From Oscillospiraceae bacterium (GTDB lineage: Bacteria > Bacillota > Clostridia > Oscillospirales > Acutalibacteraceae), in NCBI GenBank assembly GCA_029098185.1, contig JAQXNV010000002.1:1-51705 (forward strand): 51,705 nucleotides of DNA, given 5' to 3'. The first letter of the stretch is position 1. Every line of letters starts with the position of its first letter. Positions 40,947 through 49,425 of this stretch are shown here, in pieces. The notes below the pieces were generated by a model. The model saw only the letters and a list, made by a program, of their open reading frames with translations. It was not told where the DNA came from and ran no database searches. A program made the position numbers and the translations under genes.

Positions 40947-41912
40947 ATGAAATACACCATGCTGGGCACCACCAAAATTCCACAGATCGCCGTGGGCACC
41001 TGGTCCTGGGGCACGGGACCCATGGGCGGCAGCCAGATCTTTGGCAGTCATTTGCAGGAAACCGATCTAAAGCCGGTGTTCGACCGTGCCCTGCAGATGG
41101 GCTGCACGCTATGGGACACGGCGCCTGTTTATGGCATGGGTGCTGCTGAGACGATCCTCGGCCATCTGGGCCACGGGAATCCCGCGTTGCAATTGTCCAC
41201 AGATTTTCTCCCCGTGGCATTACAGCGACAGTGTGCCATGGAAAGATCCCTGGACCGAAGCCTTTACCGCATGGGGACAGACCATGCGGAGCTATTTTGG
41301 ATCCATGCGCCCAGGAACATCGCCAAATGGACACGGGCGCTGATCCCTCTACTTGCATCGGGAAAGCTCCGCTATGCCGGCGTCTGCAACCACACATTAA
41401 GCGAAATCAAAGCGGCTGACAGGATCCTGCGTCAAGCCGGGTTCCGACTGGCGGCTGTCCAAAACCATTACAGTCTGCTGTATCGCGTCCCGGAAGAAAC
41501 AGGCATCCTCCAGTGGTGCCGCCAAAACGGCGCTGTATTTTTTGCCAACATGGTCCTGGAGCAGGGCGCGCTGACTGCCCGCTACACGCCGACCCAGCCC
41601 ATGCCCAAGCGCACAAGGCGAGGACGAGCATACCCGCCCATGGTGCTCAAACGGCTGGAACCGCTGTTGTCCCTGATGGAACGAATTGGCCAGAAGCATC
41701 GGGCAGACGCTGCCCAGATTGCCATTGCCTGGGCCATTGCCAAAGGAACAGTCCCCATCGTCGGCATGACAAAGCCGCATCAGGTTTGCAGTGACGCTCT
41801 TGCCGTACACATCCGGCTGACCCGGGACGAGATCACCCAACTGGAACAGGAAGCCGACCGCACCGGCGTGAAGATCCCAGGACCATGGGAAAAAGAACTG
41901 TGCCCCCAATGA
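40947..41912 (+). CDS. Aldo/keto reductase family protein with altered catalytic lysine
   Basis: 321 residues, TIM-barrel AKR family. LWDTAPVYGMGAAE holds catalytic Asp57 and Tyr62; ELFWIHAPRN holds His120. Where active members have the catalytic Lys (normally TK in strand 3), this protein has LSTDFLP, with Asp86. The C-terminal NADP-binding part is normal: AWAIAKGTVPIVGMTKPHQV, then LTRDEITQLEQEADRTGV. AGGA with short spacing precedes the ATG at 40947. Either an enzyme with changed mechanism or a non-catalytic barrel. Single gene, divergent from tRNA-Leu. Confidence 0.85.
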   Translation: MKYTMLGTTKIPQIAVGTWSWGTGPMGGSQIFGSHLQETDLKPVFDRALQMGCTLWDTAPVYGMGAAETILGHLGHGNPALQLSTDFLPVALQRQCAMERSLDRSLYRMGTDHAELFWIHAPRNIAKWTRALIPLLASGKLRYAGVCNHTLSEIKAADRILRQAGFRLAAVQNHYSLLYRVPEETGILQWCRQNGAVFFANMVLEQGALTARYTPTQPMPKRTRRGRAYPPMVLKRLEPLLSLMERIGQKHRADAAQIAIAWAIAKGTVPIVGMTKPHQVCSDALAVHIRLTRDEITQLEQEADRTGVKIPGPWEKELCPQ

Positions 41913-41915
41913 TGG

Positions 41916-41945
41916 CAAAAACGCCCCGCCATCGGGCAGAGCGTT
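41916..41945 (-). terminator. Terminator between the AKR and ybjQ-like genes
   Basis: On the minus strand AACGC, a 4-nt bulge, CCCG, ATGG, CGGG, GCGTT then TTT; convergent genes meet here. Confidence 0.5.
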
Positions 41946-41973
41946 CCAATTTCATAACAGATTCTGATCCTGC

Positions 41974-42285
41974 TTACAGCAGACGCACAGCCGTGCCGGT
42001 GACCAGCACCTCCGCTGCCCCCTGAACGATCGACGAGGTGGCGTAGCGTACCCCTAAAATCGCGTCGGCGCCCAGAGAATCAGCTTGCGCCATCATCCGT
42101 CGAGTGGCTTCGTCTCGGGCCTCCTGCATCATCTCCGTGTAGGCGCGCAGTTCGCCGCCGATCATCCCTTTCAGTCCGGCACCAATATCCTTAAACATAT
42201 TCTTCGATTGCACCATACTGCCGCTGACCATCCCCAGCACCTGAAATTTTTGGTCGCCTAGGTTCGAGATCGTTGTCAATACCAT
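41974..42285 (-). CDS. YbjQ-family protein (DUF74, putative heavy-metal binding)
   Basis: 103 residues from the ATG at 42285 (GAAGGAAG upstream); the open frame beyond is not conserved. The YbjQ fold is marked by GMVSGSMVQSKNMFKDIGAGLKGMIGGELRAY, EARDEATRRM and ADAILGVRYATSSI, ending in the GTAVRL strand. These proteins form pentameric rings; a metal role has been proposed but not settled. It lies about 90 bp downstream of sigF, possibly as a tail of that operon. Confidence 0.88.
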   Translation of the reverse strand: MVLTTISNLGDQKFQVLGMVSGSMVQSKNMFKDIGAGLKGMIGGELRAYTEMMQEARDEATRRMMAQADSLGADAILGVRYATSSIVQGAAEVLVTGTAVRLL

Positions 42286-42377
42286 TTTTCTTCCTTCTTT
42301 CCAATAAATTATGGTAAAAACCGTCTTGATTTTACTACAATCTCCCATGGATGTAAAGAAAAAAGCTGTATGATTTT

Positions 42378-43028
42378 TCATCCTAATTTTTGGCGAAGCT
42401 GCTGTAAGATCACCTTTTCCCGCCGGGATACCTGCACCTGGGTCATCCCCAGACGCTGGGCCGTTTTGGTCTGCGTTTGGCCCTGAAAATAGCGAAAATA
42501 AACGATCTGCTGATCCCGCTCCTCCAGCTCTCCGATCACCTGATGGAGCGCCAGGCGTTCCCCGATCTTCTCCGCCTGTGAATCCACGGCGATGTCGATC
42601 TGCCCGCCATCGTCCTCTTCCGCAGTGAGCGACATGGGCCGCTGTCCGGCATTGATGGCCTGGGCCGCTTCCGCCGGCGCTACCCCCAACAGCTCTGCCA
42701 ACTCACTGACCGTGGGACTGCGCCCTTCTTTAGCGGAAAATTCCGCCGTCATCCGGGAAGCCTTCAGCGACAATTCCTTTAGCGACCGCCCCACCTTGAT
42801 GGCGCCGCCATCCCGAAATAATCGCCGCATCTCCCCCAGGATCACCGGCACGGCATAGGTGGAAAACTGAATGCCCCGCGTCTCGTCAAAGCCATCTACG
42901 GCCTTCACCAACCCCAGACATCCTGCCTGGTACAGGTCGTCGTACTCCATGCCCCGGCCCTTTAGTCGCTTGGCACAGGCGTGGACCAGTCCCAGGTTGT
43001 CCTCGATCTTTGTGTCTCTGTCCGTCAT
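42378..43028 (-). CDS. sigF: Sporulation sigma factor F
   Basis: 216 residues. Region 2 is clear (DNLGLVHACAKRLKGRGMEYDDLYQAGCLGLVKAVDGFD, GIQFSTYAVPVILGEMRRLFRD). Region 3 follows, then region 4 (LEERDQQIVYFRYFQGQTQTKTAQRLGMTQVQVSRREK). Shorter than Bacillus SigF (about 255) but complete. The order spoIIAA-spoIIAB-sigF makes the identity certain rather than SigB or SigG. It directs early forespore transcription and is held by SpoIIAB until asymmetric division. It starts 3 bp after spoIIAB. Confidence 0.93.
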   Translation of the reverse strand: MTDRDTKIEDNLGLVHACAKRLKGRGMEYDDLYQAGCLGLVKAVDGFDETRGIQFSTYAVPVILGEMRRLFRDGGAIKVGRSLKELSLKASRMTAEFSAKEGRSPTVSELAELLGVAPAEAAQAINAGQRPMSLTAEEDDGGQIDIAVDSQAEKIGERLALHQVIGELEERDQQIVYFRYFQGQTQTKTAQRLGMTQVQVSRREKVILQQLRQKLG

Positions 43029-43031
43029 GGC

Positions 43032-43475
43032 TCACGCCTGCCCCTCGTCGCCCTTTCGGACAGCCATCCGCTTTTTCAGCGTTACCGTAGTGCCTTTGCC
43101 TACGGTGGAACGTACCTGCACCCGGTCCGTAAAGCTCTCCATCACCGAAAATCCCAGCCCGGCCTGCTCTGCGCCGCCTGTAGTAAACAGCGGCTCCCGG
43201 GCCTTTGCAATGTCCGCAATGCCGCAGCCTTTGTCCCGGACCCGTACAGTCACCATTCCGTCATCGTCCAGCCGGACCATGAGATAGATCTTGCCGATGG
43301 TATCCCGATAGCCGTGGACGATGCAGTTGGTCACCGCTTCGGACACCGCCGTTTTCAGGTCCGACAGCTCCTCTACGGTAGGATCTAGCTGAGAGACAAA
43401 CGACGCTACTGCCGCTCGGGCAAAACCTTCATTGACCGAATAGCTGAGCATGGTCAAACGCATTTCATTTTGCAT
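43032..43475 (-). CDS. spoIIAB: Anti-sigma-F factor / SpoIIAA kinase
   Basis: 147 residues, GHKL ATPase. The N-box EAVTNCIVHGY has Glu46 and Asn50 at the same numbers as in Bacillus; the G1 box is DKGCGI and the G2 box is LGFSVMESF. It binds SigF and phosphorylates SpoIIAA. The start overlaps spoIIAA by 11 bp, implying coupled translation. Confidence 0.95.
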   Translation of the reverse strand: MQNEMRLTMLSYSVNEGFARAAVASFVSQLDPTVEELSDLKTAVSEAVTNCIVHGYRDTIGKIYLMVRLDDDGMVTVRVRDKGCGIADIAKAREPLFTTGGAEQAGLGFSVMESFTDRVQVRSTVGKGTTVTLKKRMAVRKGDEGQA

Positions 43476-43869
43476 GATATTTCACTTCCTTTGCTGAATC
43501 TGAAAAAATTTCCCGGGAGGTGTTCTGCGCATCCTCTTCGTTTTGCGCAGACTCCTCCTCGTCTGGCTCTACCTGCACCAGCTTATGGATGCCCGACAAC
43601 ACCAAAAGCTGTTCCATCCGGGGCGAGATATGGATGATACGCACACGACCACCCAGGTTCTGCATCCAGCGATACCGCCCTAAGATCAGCCCGATGCCGG
43701 CACTGTCCATAAAGGTGATCCCGGAAAAATCGAGGATCAGCTCCGCCGGACGAGTCTGGGCCGCTTTCTCGTCGATCTGCTCCCGCAGCTTTGCCCCGTT
43801 GTGATGATCGATCTCACCGCTGAGCAGCGCCGTCAGCTTGTCCCCTTCCAGATGAAATTTCACGCCCAT
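43465..43869 (-). CDS. spoIIAA: Anti-anti-sigma factor
   Basis: 134 residues, STAS domain. LDFSGITFMDSAGIGLILGRY holds the phosphorylated serine (Ser56). The C-terminal 25 residues (EPDEEESAQNEEDAQNTSREI) are an acidic extension longer than in Bacillus (117 residues). Unphosphorylated SpoIIAA frees SigF by displacing it from SpoIIAB. ATG at 43869 with AAAGGAG upstream. Its start lies only about 20 bp beyond the folC terminator, leaving little room for a separate promoter. Confidence 0.95.
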   Translation of the reverse strand: MGVKFHLEGDKLTALLSGEIDHHNGAKLREQIDEKAAQTRPAELILDFSGITFMDSAGIGLILGRYRWMQNLGGRVRIIHISPRMEQLLVLSGIHKLVQVEPDEEESAQNEEDAQNTSREIFSDSAKEVKYHAK

Positions 43870-43892
43870 GTTCCTTCGCTCCTTTGCAAATA

Positions 43893-43931
43893 AAAAAATC
43901 CTTTACCGTGTCTTTCACGATAAAGGATTTT
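43893..43931 (-). terminator. Terminator of folC, overlapping the spoIIA upstream region
   Basis: AATCCTTTA/TAAAGGATT arms with an inner CGTG/CACG stem, followed by seven T on the minus strand. Confidence 0.85.
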
Positions 43932-43964
43932 GTGTGGAAAATGTGTCACAATCCGTCGCCGGAT

Positions 43965-45248
43965 TTATTTTTCTTTGAAAAAGGCCATGGCCAGCGGCCG
44001 CACATCGGCGCAGAGGAACAGAGAGCCGCAGCAGATCACGGCGCCGTCCGGCCCGGCTAGGTCGATGGAACGACCGACAGCGCCGGGAAGATCGTCCCAT
44101 GGCTCGGCAGGCACATGCTGCTCCTGCCACAGCGACGACAGCGCTTTTGCGGACATGGCCCTGGGATTACCGGGCTGCACGGTGATGGCTGCATCAATAT
44201 ACGGCGATAGCTGCGCAACGACTGCCTCGCAGTTTTTGTCGCCCATCATGCCGGTGAGACAAATGGTCTTTTTGCCCTTAGTCAGCGTCTGTAGTGATGT
44301 ACTGAGCAGCTTGGCGCCTTCCGGATTGTGGGCGCCGTCAAGCCAAAAGAGCGGACGCTTCCCCAGCAGCTCCATCCGTGCGGGAAACCGGGTAGAGGCA
44401 AATCCCCTCTGCACCGCTTCCTGTGTGATCTTCCAACCTTTTTCCCGCAGTACGTCGATGACTGCAAGGACTGTCGATGCGTTTTCCAGTTGATAGCATC
44501 CCGCCATGGGCAGCGTGTATGTGGTTTTGCCATCGGTAAAGCGCAGATGATCGGGACAGCTCTCCAGCAATCGTACAGCAGATGGCTTAACGACCCGATT
44601 ATTTTTTCTCGCCGCTTCCGATAAAATCACAGAACGGGCTTCTTCTGGAATGGCGCTGCCCAAAACGACGGTGCCGTTTTCTTTTAAAATGCCGCTTTTT
44701 TCCCTGGCGATCTGGGACAGCGTATCGCCTAAGATCGCCATGTGGTCCAGCGCGATGGAGGTGATCACCGACACTTCTACCGACCCCGGCAAGATCAGAT
44801 TGGTAGAGTCGATGCGGCCGCCGACGCCCACCTCCAGCACAACCACATCGCAGCGCTGTTCCCAGAACCACAGCAGCCCTACCATAGTCACTACGTCAAA
44901 TTCCGTGGGGAAAAGTCCCTCCTTCTCCAGCGCATCTACGGCAGCAAGGACCTGTTCTCCAATGCGGCACAGGTCTGCTTCGGGGATCATCTCCCCATCC
45001 AGCTCGATGCGCTCCCGAAAGTCCAGAATATAGGGCGACACGAACCGCCCCGTACGATAGCCGGCTTCTTGCAGGATCGACGAGGTCATCGCACAGGTGG
45101 AGCCTTTGCCATTGGTCCCCGCCACATGGACAAACCGCAGCTTATCCTGGGGGTCTCCCAGCTTTTTGGCCAAGGCCCCCATAGGCGTTAAGTCTGTTTT
45201 CCACGTTTTGCACTGGGCAAAGCGACAAAGTAATTCCCTTTGCGTCAT
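43965..45248 (-). CDS. folC: Bifunctional folylpolyglutamate / dihydrofolate synthase
   Basis: 427 residues, Mur-ligase family. FVHVAGTNGKGSTCAM is the ATP-binding loop; RERIELDG and VLEVGVGGRIDSTN are FolC landmarks; FWLDGAHNPEGAKLL is the C-terminal domain signature. It adds glutamate to (dihydro)pteroate and folates. ACAGGAGG before the ATG at 45248. Follows valS by about 95 bp with a hairpin between; valS-folC pairing is common in Firmicutes. Confidence 0.95.
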   Translation of the reverse strand: MTQRELLCRFAQCKTWKTDLTPMGALAKKLGDPQDKLRFVHVAGTNGKGSTCAMTSSILQEAGYRTGRFVSPYILDFRERIELDGEMIPEADLCRIGEQVLAAVDALEKEGLFPTEFDVVTMVGLLWFWEQRCDVVVLEVGVGGRIDSTNLILPGSVEVSVITSIALDHMAILGDTLSQIAREKSGILKENGTVVLGSAIPEEARSVILSEAARKNNRVVKPSAVRLLESCPDHLRFTDGKTTYTLPMAGCYQLENASTVLAVIDVLREKGWKITQEAVQRGFASTRFPARMELLGKRPLFWLDGAHNPEGAKLLSTSLQTLTKGKKTICLTGMMGDKNCEAVVAQLSPYIDAAITVQPGNPRAMSAKALSSLWQEQHVPAEPWDDLPGAVGRSIDLAGPDGAVICCGSLFLCADVRPLAMAFFKEK

Positions 45249-45267
45249 CGGGTTCCCTCCTGTAAGA

Positions 45268-45294
45268 GAAGCCTCCCCATAGCGGGAAGGCTTC
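45268..45294 (-). terminator. Hairpin between valS and folC
   Basis: GAAGCCT and CCC pair with GGG and AGGCTTC. On the minus strand it is followed only by TCTTAC, so it is a weak terminator or processing site just before the folC Shine-Dalgarno. Confidence 0.5.
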
Positions 45295-45343
45295 CTTGTT
45301 TTTTCTTTATTTTATCTATGAGCGTTCAATAGGATCTTCTTCG

Positions 45344-47974
45344 TTATTTTCCGTTGAGCGCTTCCAGGCTCGATTCGATCAATGCGATCCGGTCGGTCAA
45401 ACGGGCAAACTCCTGCCGCACGCCTTCGACGACCTTCTCCGGCGCCTTGTTTAAAAAGCCCTGGTTGTTCAGCTTGCCGCTGCACTGCTGAAGCTGCTTT
45501 TTCGCCGATTCCAGTTCCTTAGTCAACCGGGCAGTCTCCGCCTTTTTGTCCACCAGCTCATCCATGGGGATGTAAACGGTCGCGTCATCGGTAACGACGG
45601 TCACAGCGCCTTCCATGTCAAAGCTGCTGCCGATCTCTACCTCGTTGGCATAGGCCAATTTCTTCACGATGGCCTCACCATTTCGGAACGTCTGCTGCTG
45701 CTCTGTGGCGATAAAGACCTTCGCCTTCTTGGACGGCGGCACGTTCATTTCGGCTCTGCGGTTCCGCACGCCGCGGATCACATCCATGAGCCGCTTCATT
45801 TCCGCTTCCGCCTCCGGGAAGTTCAGCTTCTCATCGTACTCCGGCCAAGACGAGATCATCAGTGCTTCGCCTTCGTGGGGCAGCGTCTGCCAGATCTCCT
45901 CTGTGATAAACGGCATAAAGGGATGGAGCAGCTTCAGCGTGCCGGTCATGACCCAGACCAGCACTTCTCTGGCGTTCTGGGCAGAAACAGCATCGTCGCC
46001 ATTCATGCGGATCTTTGCGATCTCGATATACCAGTCGCAGAAGTTATCCCACAAGAAATCGTAGATCTTCTGCACGGCGATGCCCAGCTCGAATTTCTCC
46101 AGGTTTTCGGTGATCTCTTTGGCCACCCGGTTAAAGCCACTGACGATCCATTGATCCTCGGTGGTCAGCGTCTGGGGCAGCTCACCCTTTACCTCATGGC
46201 CCTCCAGATTCATCAGGATGAACCGGGCAGCATTCCAGATCTTATTGGCAAAGTTCCGGCTGGATTCCACCTTCTCCGGAGAATAGCGCATATCGTTTCC
46301 GGGGCTGTTGCCGGTGGCCAGCATGAAGCGGAGCGCATCGGCGCCGTACTGGTCGATGACCTTCAGCGGGTCGATGCCGTTGCCCAGGGATTTGGACATC
46401 TTGCGGCCCTGCTCATCACGGACGATGCCGTGGATAAAGACGGTCTCAAAGGGAGTTTTGCCCATGTGCTCCAAGCCGGAGAAGATCATCCGGGCCACCC
46501 AGAAGAAGATGATGTCGTAGCCGGTGACCAGGGTGTTGGTCGGGTAGAAATACTTAAGGTCCTCAGTCTCACGGGGCCATCCCAGAGTGGAGAAGGGCCA
46601 CAGGGCCGAGGAGAACCAGGTGTCCAGCGTATCCTCGTCCTGGTGAAGATGAACGCTGCCGCACTTTGGACACTTCTCTGGCGCTTCCCTTGCAACGATG
46701 GTCTCGCCGCAATCGTCGCAGTACCAGGCAGGGATCCGGTGGCCCCACCAGAGCTGACGGGAAATGCACCAGTCGCGGATATTTTCCATCCAGTTAAAGT
46801 AGACCTTATCGAACCGCTCCGGTACAAATTTCGTGTCGCCATTGCGCACAGCGTCGATGGCCGGCTTTGCCAGGGGTTCCATCTTGACAAACCACTGCAT
46901 GGAAACTCTCGGCTCTACTACGGTACCGCAGCGATAGCAGGTGCCCACGTTGTGCTTGTGGGGCTCCACCTTGACCAGGAAGCCTTGCTCGTCCAGTGCT
47001 TTGACGATGGCTTTCCGGGCATCCATCCGGTCCATGCCGCAGTATTCGCCGCCATTTTCATTGATGACACCGCAGTCATCCATCACGTTGATGATGGGCA
47101 GGTTATGGCGCTGACCCACTTCAAAGTCGTTGGGGTCGTGGGCAGGGGTGATCTTCACCACGCCAGTACCAAATTCCATATCGACGTAGGTATCGGCCAC
47201 AATGGGGATCTCCCGGCCCACCAGCGGCACGGTAACGGTCTTGCCCACCAGCGATTTGTAGCGCTCATCGTCGGGATGGACAGCCACCGCTGTATCGCCC
47301 AGCATCGTCTCCGGACGAGTGGTGGCCAACTGGATGTAGCCGGAACCGTCGGTCAGCGGGTAGCGCAGATGCCAAAAATGGCCGTCTTTTTCTTCATATT
47401 CCACCTCGGCGTCGGAGATGGATGTCTTACAGTGAGGGCACCAGTTGATGATGCGCTCGCCACGGTAGATGAGGCCCTTTTCGTACAGCCGCACGAACAC
47501 CTCACGCACCGCTTCGGAGCAGCCCTCGTCCAGAGTAAAGCGTTCCCGCTCCCAGTCGCAGGAAGAGCCCAGCTTTTTGAGCTGGGATACGATGGTGCCG
47601 CCGTACTGCTCTTTCCATTCCCAGGCCCGCTTGAGAAAGCCTTCCCGGCCCAGGTCCTCTTTCGTGAGGCCCTCTTTTTTCAGCGCTTCCACGATCTTTG
47701 CCTCTGTGGCGATGGAAGCGTGGTCGGTACCCGGCAGCCACAGGGTACAGTAGCCCTGCATCCGGCGCCAGCGGATCAGGATGTCCTGGAACGTTTCGTC
47801 CAGGGCGTGGCCCATGTGGAGCTGGCCCGTGATGTTGGGCGGCGGGATGACGATGGTATATGGTTTTTTCTTTGGATCGGGCTCGGCGTGAAAATAGCCG
47901 TTGTCCATCCAGAACTGATAGATTCTGTCCTCCACCTCATGTGGATCATAGGCTTTGGCAAGTTCCTTGCGCAT
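45344..47974 (-). CDS. valS: Valyl-tRNA synthetase
   Basis: 876 residues from the ATG at 47974, fixed by GAGGAGG 8 nt upstream; the longer frame runs into the leader. Class I motifs are HMGH (residues 53-56, the HIGH motif in [15 protein letters not shown]) and KMSKS (in [14 protein letters not shown]). The editing domain has the expected [10 protein letters not shown]. The last 70 residues are the ValS coiled-coil arm ([23 protein letters not shown]). It charges tRNA-Val. No T-box element lies in the short leader. Confidence 0.97.
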   Translation of the reverse strand: MRKELAKAYDPHEVEDRIYQFWMDNGYFHAEPDPKKKPYTIVIPPPNITGQLHMGHALDETFQDILIRWRRMQGYCTLWLPGTDHASIATEAKIVEALKKEGLTKEDLGREGFLKRAWEWKEQYGGTIVSQLKKLGSSCDWERERFTLDEGCSEAVREVFVRLYEKGLIYRGERIINWCPHCKTSISDAEVEYEEKDGHFWHLRYPLTDGSGYIQLATTRPETMLGDTAVAVHPDDERYKSLVGKTVTVPLVGREIPIVADTYVDMEFGTGVVKITPAHDPNDFEVGQRHNLPIINVMDDCGVINENGGEYCGMDRMDARKAIVKALDEQGFLVKVEPHKHNVGTCYRCGTVVEPRVSMQWFVKMEPLAKPAIDAVRNGDTKFVPERFDKVYFNWMENIRDWCISRQLWWGHRIPAWYCDDCGETIVAREAPEKCPKCGSVHLHQDEDTLDTWFSSALWPFSTLGWPRETEDLKYFYPTNTLVTGYDIIFFWVARMIFSGLEHMGKTPFETVFIHGIVRDEQGRKMSKSLGNGIDPLKVIDQYGADALRFMLATGNSPGNDMRYSPEKVESSRNFANKIWNAARFILMNLEGHEVKGELPQTLTTEDQWIVSGFNRVAKEITENLEKFELGIAVQKIYDFLWDNFCDWYIEIAKIRMNGDDAVSAQNAREVLVWVMTGTLKLLHPFMPFITEEIWQTLPHEGEALMISSWPEYDEKLNFPEAEAEMKRLMDVIRGVRNRRAEMNVPPSKKAKVFIATEQQQTFRNGEAIVKKLAYANEVEIGSSFDMEGAVTVVTDDATVYIPMDELVDKKAETARLTKELESAKKQLQQCSGKLNNQGFLNKAPEKVVEGVRQEFARLTDRIALIESSLEALNGK

Positions 47975-48038
47975 TGCGTTTCCTCCTCGTGCCGGCGGTG
48001 TTCCGGCGTCGTTCTTCAAAAATCGTTCAATCTTTTTT

Positions 48039-48067
48039 ATTATCGCACGTTCCCGATGGTTTGTCAA
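48039..48067 (-). promoter_or_regulatory. Promoter of valS
   Basis: TTGACA (48067-48062), 17 bp, GATAAT (48044-48039) on the minus strand. The leader is only about 60 nt. Confidence 0.82.
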
Positions 48068-48078
48068 TTGTCGGGAAG

Positions 48079-48695
48079 AATAGGCTGGGCGCAAAATCCT
48101 TGCCTCCCCTTTGAGGGGGGGTGGTCATTGCGAAGCAATGATCGGAGGGGTAACACGGGAGTTTCTGCTGTAAAACCCCTCAGTCAGATGCTCTGCATCT
48201 GCCAGCTCCTCTGCAAGGGGAGCCGAGAATAAACTGGGCGCAAGACCTCTTGCCTCCCCTTTGAGGGGAGGTGGTCATTGCAAAGCAATGATCGGAAGGG
48301 TATCGCGGGAGTTTCTGCTATATAACCCCTCAGTCACCTTCGGTGCCAGCTCCCCTGCAAGGGAAGCCGAGAATAACCTGGGCGCAAGACCTCTTGCCTC
48401 CCCTTTGAGGGGGGGTGGTCTTTGCGAAGCAATGATCGGAGGGGTAACACGGGAGTTTCTGCCAAAGGGAAGCTTTTCAATAGCAACCCCTCAGTCAGAT
48501 GCTGCGCATCTGACAGCCCCCCCTTTTGAGGGGAGCCGAGAATAGGCCGGGTGCAAAGCTCTTGCCTCCCCTATAAGGGGAGGTGGTCATTGCGAAGCAA
48601 TGATCGGAGGGGTATCACGGGAGTTTCTGCTATAAAACCCCTCAGTCAGATGCTGCGCATCTGACAGCCCCCCTTTTGAGGGGGGCCGAGAATAG
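48079..48695. repeat. Repeat block R3: four tandem A+B units
   Basis: Units start at 48079, 48228, 48372 and 48541 (lengths 149, 144, 169 and 150 bp); the array ends at 48691. Each unit has half A (hairpin TCATTGC-GAA-GCAATGA plus a CTCCCCT/AGGGGAG stem) and half B (CCCCTCAGTC, variable hairpin, C-rich hairpin, CCGAGAA). Unit 3 has a roughly 20-bp insertion between its halves. The array lies upstream of the valS promoter and beyond the YcxB-like gene's 3' end. Frames across it are not genes. Confidence 0.88.
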
Positions 48696-48703
48696 GCTTA
48701 GCG

Positions 48704-48740
48704 CAAAAAGAAAACCGCGCAGACAATCCTGCACGGTTTT
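48704..48740 (-). terminator. Terminator of the YcxB-like gene
   Basis: AAAACCG-GCAG / CTGC-CGGTTTT with one mismatch, followed by CTTTTT on the minus strand. Confidence 0.8.
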
Positions 48741-48745
48741 GCGTT

Positions 48746-49300
48746 TTATGCGTGTTCCTTTTTCATGAGGTCGCCCAGGCCAACGTGGACAGCCTTTGGC
48801 GTCTTTTCGATGAACTCCCGCAGGAAATCATCCCGCTGCTGGTCGCTGTCGAAAGCCCGCAGGGGAATGCCCATCTCGCCGTTCATGTCCAGCTCTAAAT
48901 AAATGAACTGCTTGCTCTTTTCGATCCGCTCCACACTGCTGTATTCGATCTCCGAGGTACGGCTCACGGTGTACACCTCAAAGTAATCTTCTTCCAGCGT
49001 GATGGTGGTCTGAGGCATCAGATCCTCTTTTCGCTGACGGTACAGCATCACTTTGACGGATTTCTTCATCTTCCGCCGTAAAAACCACATGATGAATCCA
49101 AATACAGCGACGGCCAGTCCCACCATGATAAAGTAGGTATACACCGGGAATTTACACATATAGCCAATGACCAGCATGGCCGCCAGATATGCGCAGGCGA
49201 TCATGATGGCTGTGGGAATGGTGCCGGCATTTTTCCGGGTCGCCCGGAAATAGTTAAACGCATACAGCTCGTCCTCATCAAATTTATAGGTGATTTTCAT
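48746..49300 (-). CDS. YcxB-like membrane protein
   Basis: 184 residues. Two helices near residues 28-50 and 53-75 (IPTAIMIACAYLAAMLVIGYM, YTYFIMVGLAVAVFGFIMWF) are followed by a cytoplasmic beta domain (TITLEEDYFEVYTVSRTSEIEYSSVERIEKSKQFIYLEL), the YcxB-like C-terminal pattern. AAAAGGAGG before the ATG at 49300; the frame extends 8 codons upstream without support. Function of the family is unknown. Confidence 0.82.
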   Translation of the reverse strand: MKITYKFDEDELYAFNYFRATRKNAGTIPTAIMIACAYLAAMLVIGYMCKFPVYTYFIMVGLAVAVFGFIMWFLRRKMKKSVKVMLYRQRKEDLMPQTTITLEEDYFEVYTVSRTSEIEYSSVERIEKSKQFIYLELDMNGEMGIPLRAFDSDQQRDDFLREFIEKTPKAVHVGLGDLMKKEHA

Positions 49301-49373
49301 CGGGTCTCCTCCTTTTGATGACACAGCGGCTGACCGCCGGTCTCTTTTTCACGCGCTTCTTCCAATCTCATTT

Positions 49374-49402
49374 ATGATACCATAAATTCTTCCATTGGTA
49401 AA
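49374..49402 (-). promoter_or_regulatory. Promoter of the YcxB-like gene
   Basis: TTTACC (49402-49397), 17 bp, TATCAT (49379-49374) on the minus strand. Confidence 0.65.
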
Positions 49403-49425
49403 GCATTATTTCCCGACACGATCCG

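Noticed and set aside
45875-48232. 785-codon frame antisense to valS
   Set aside because: It is the antisense shadow of valS codons and extends into the repeat array; no start signal.
48079-48695. CRISPR array
   Set aside because: Unit lengths of 144-169 bp with internal palindromes and no unique spacers; no cas genes in the window.
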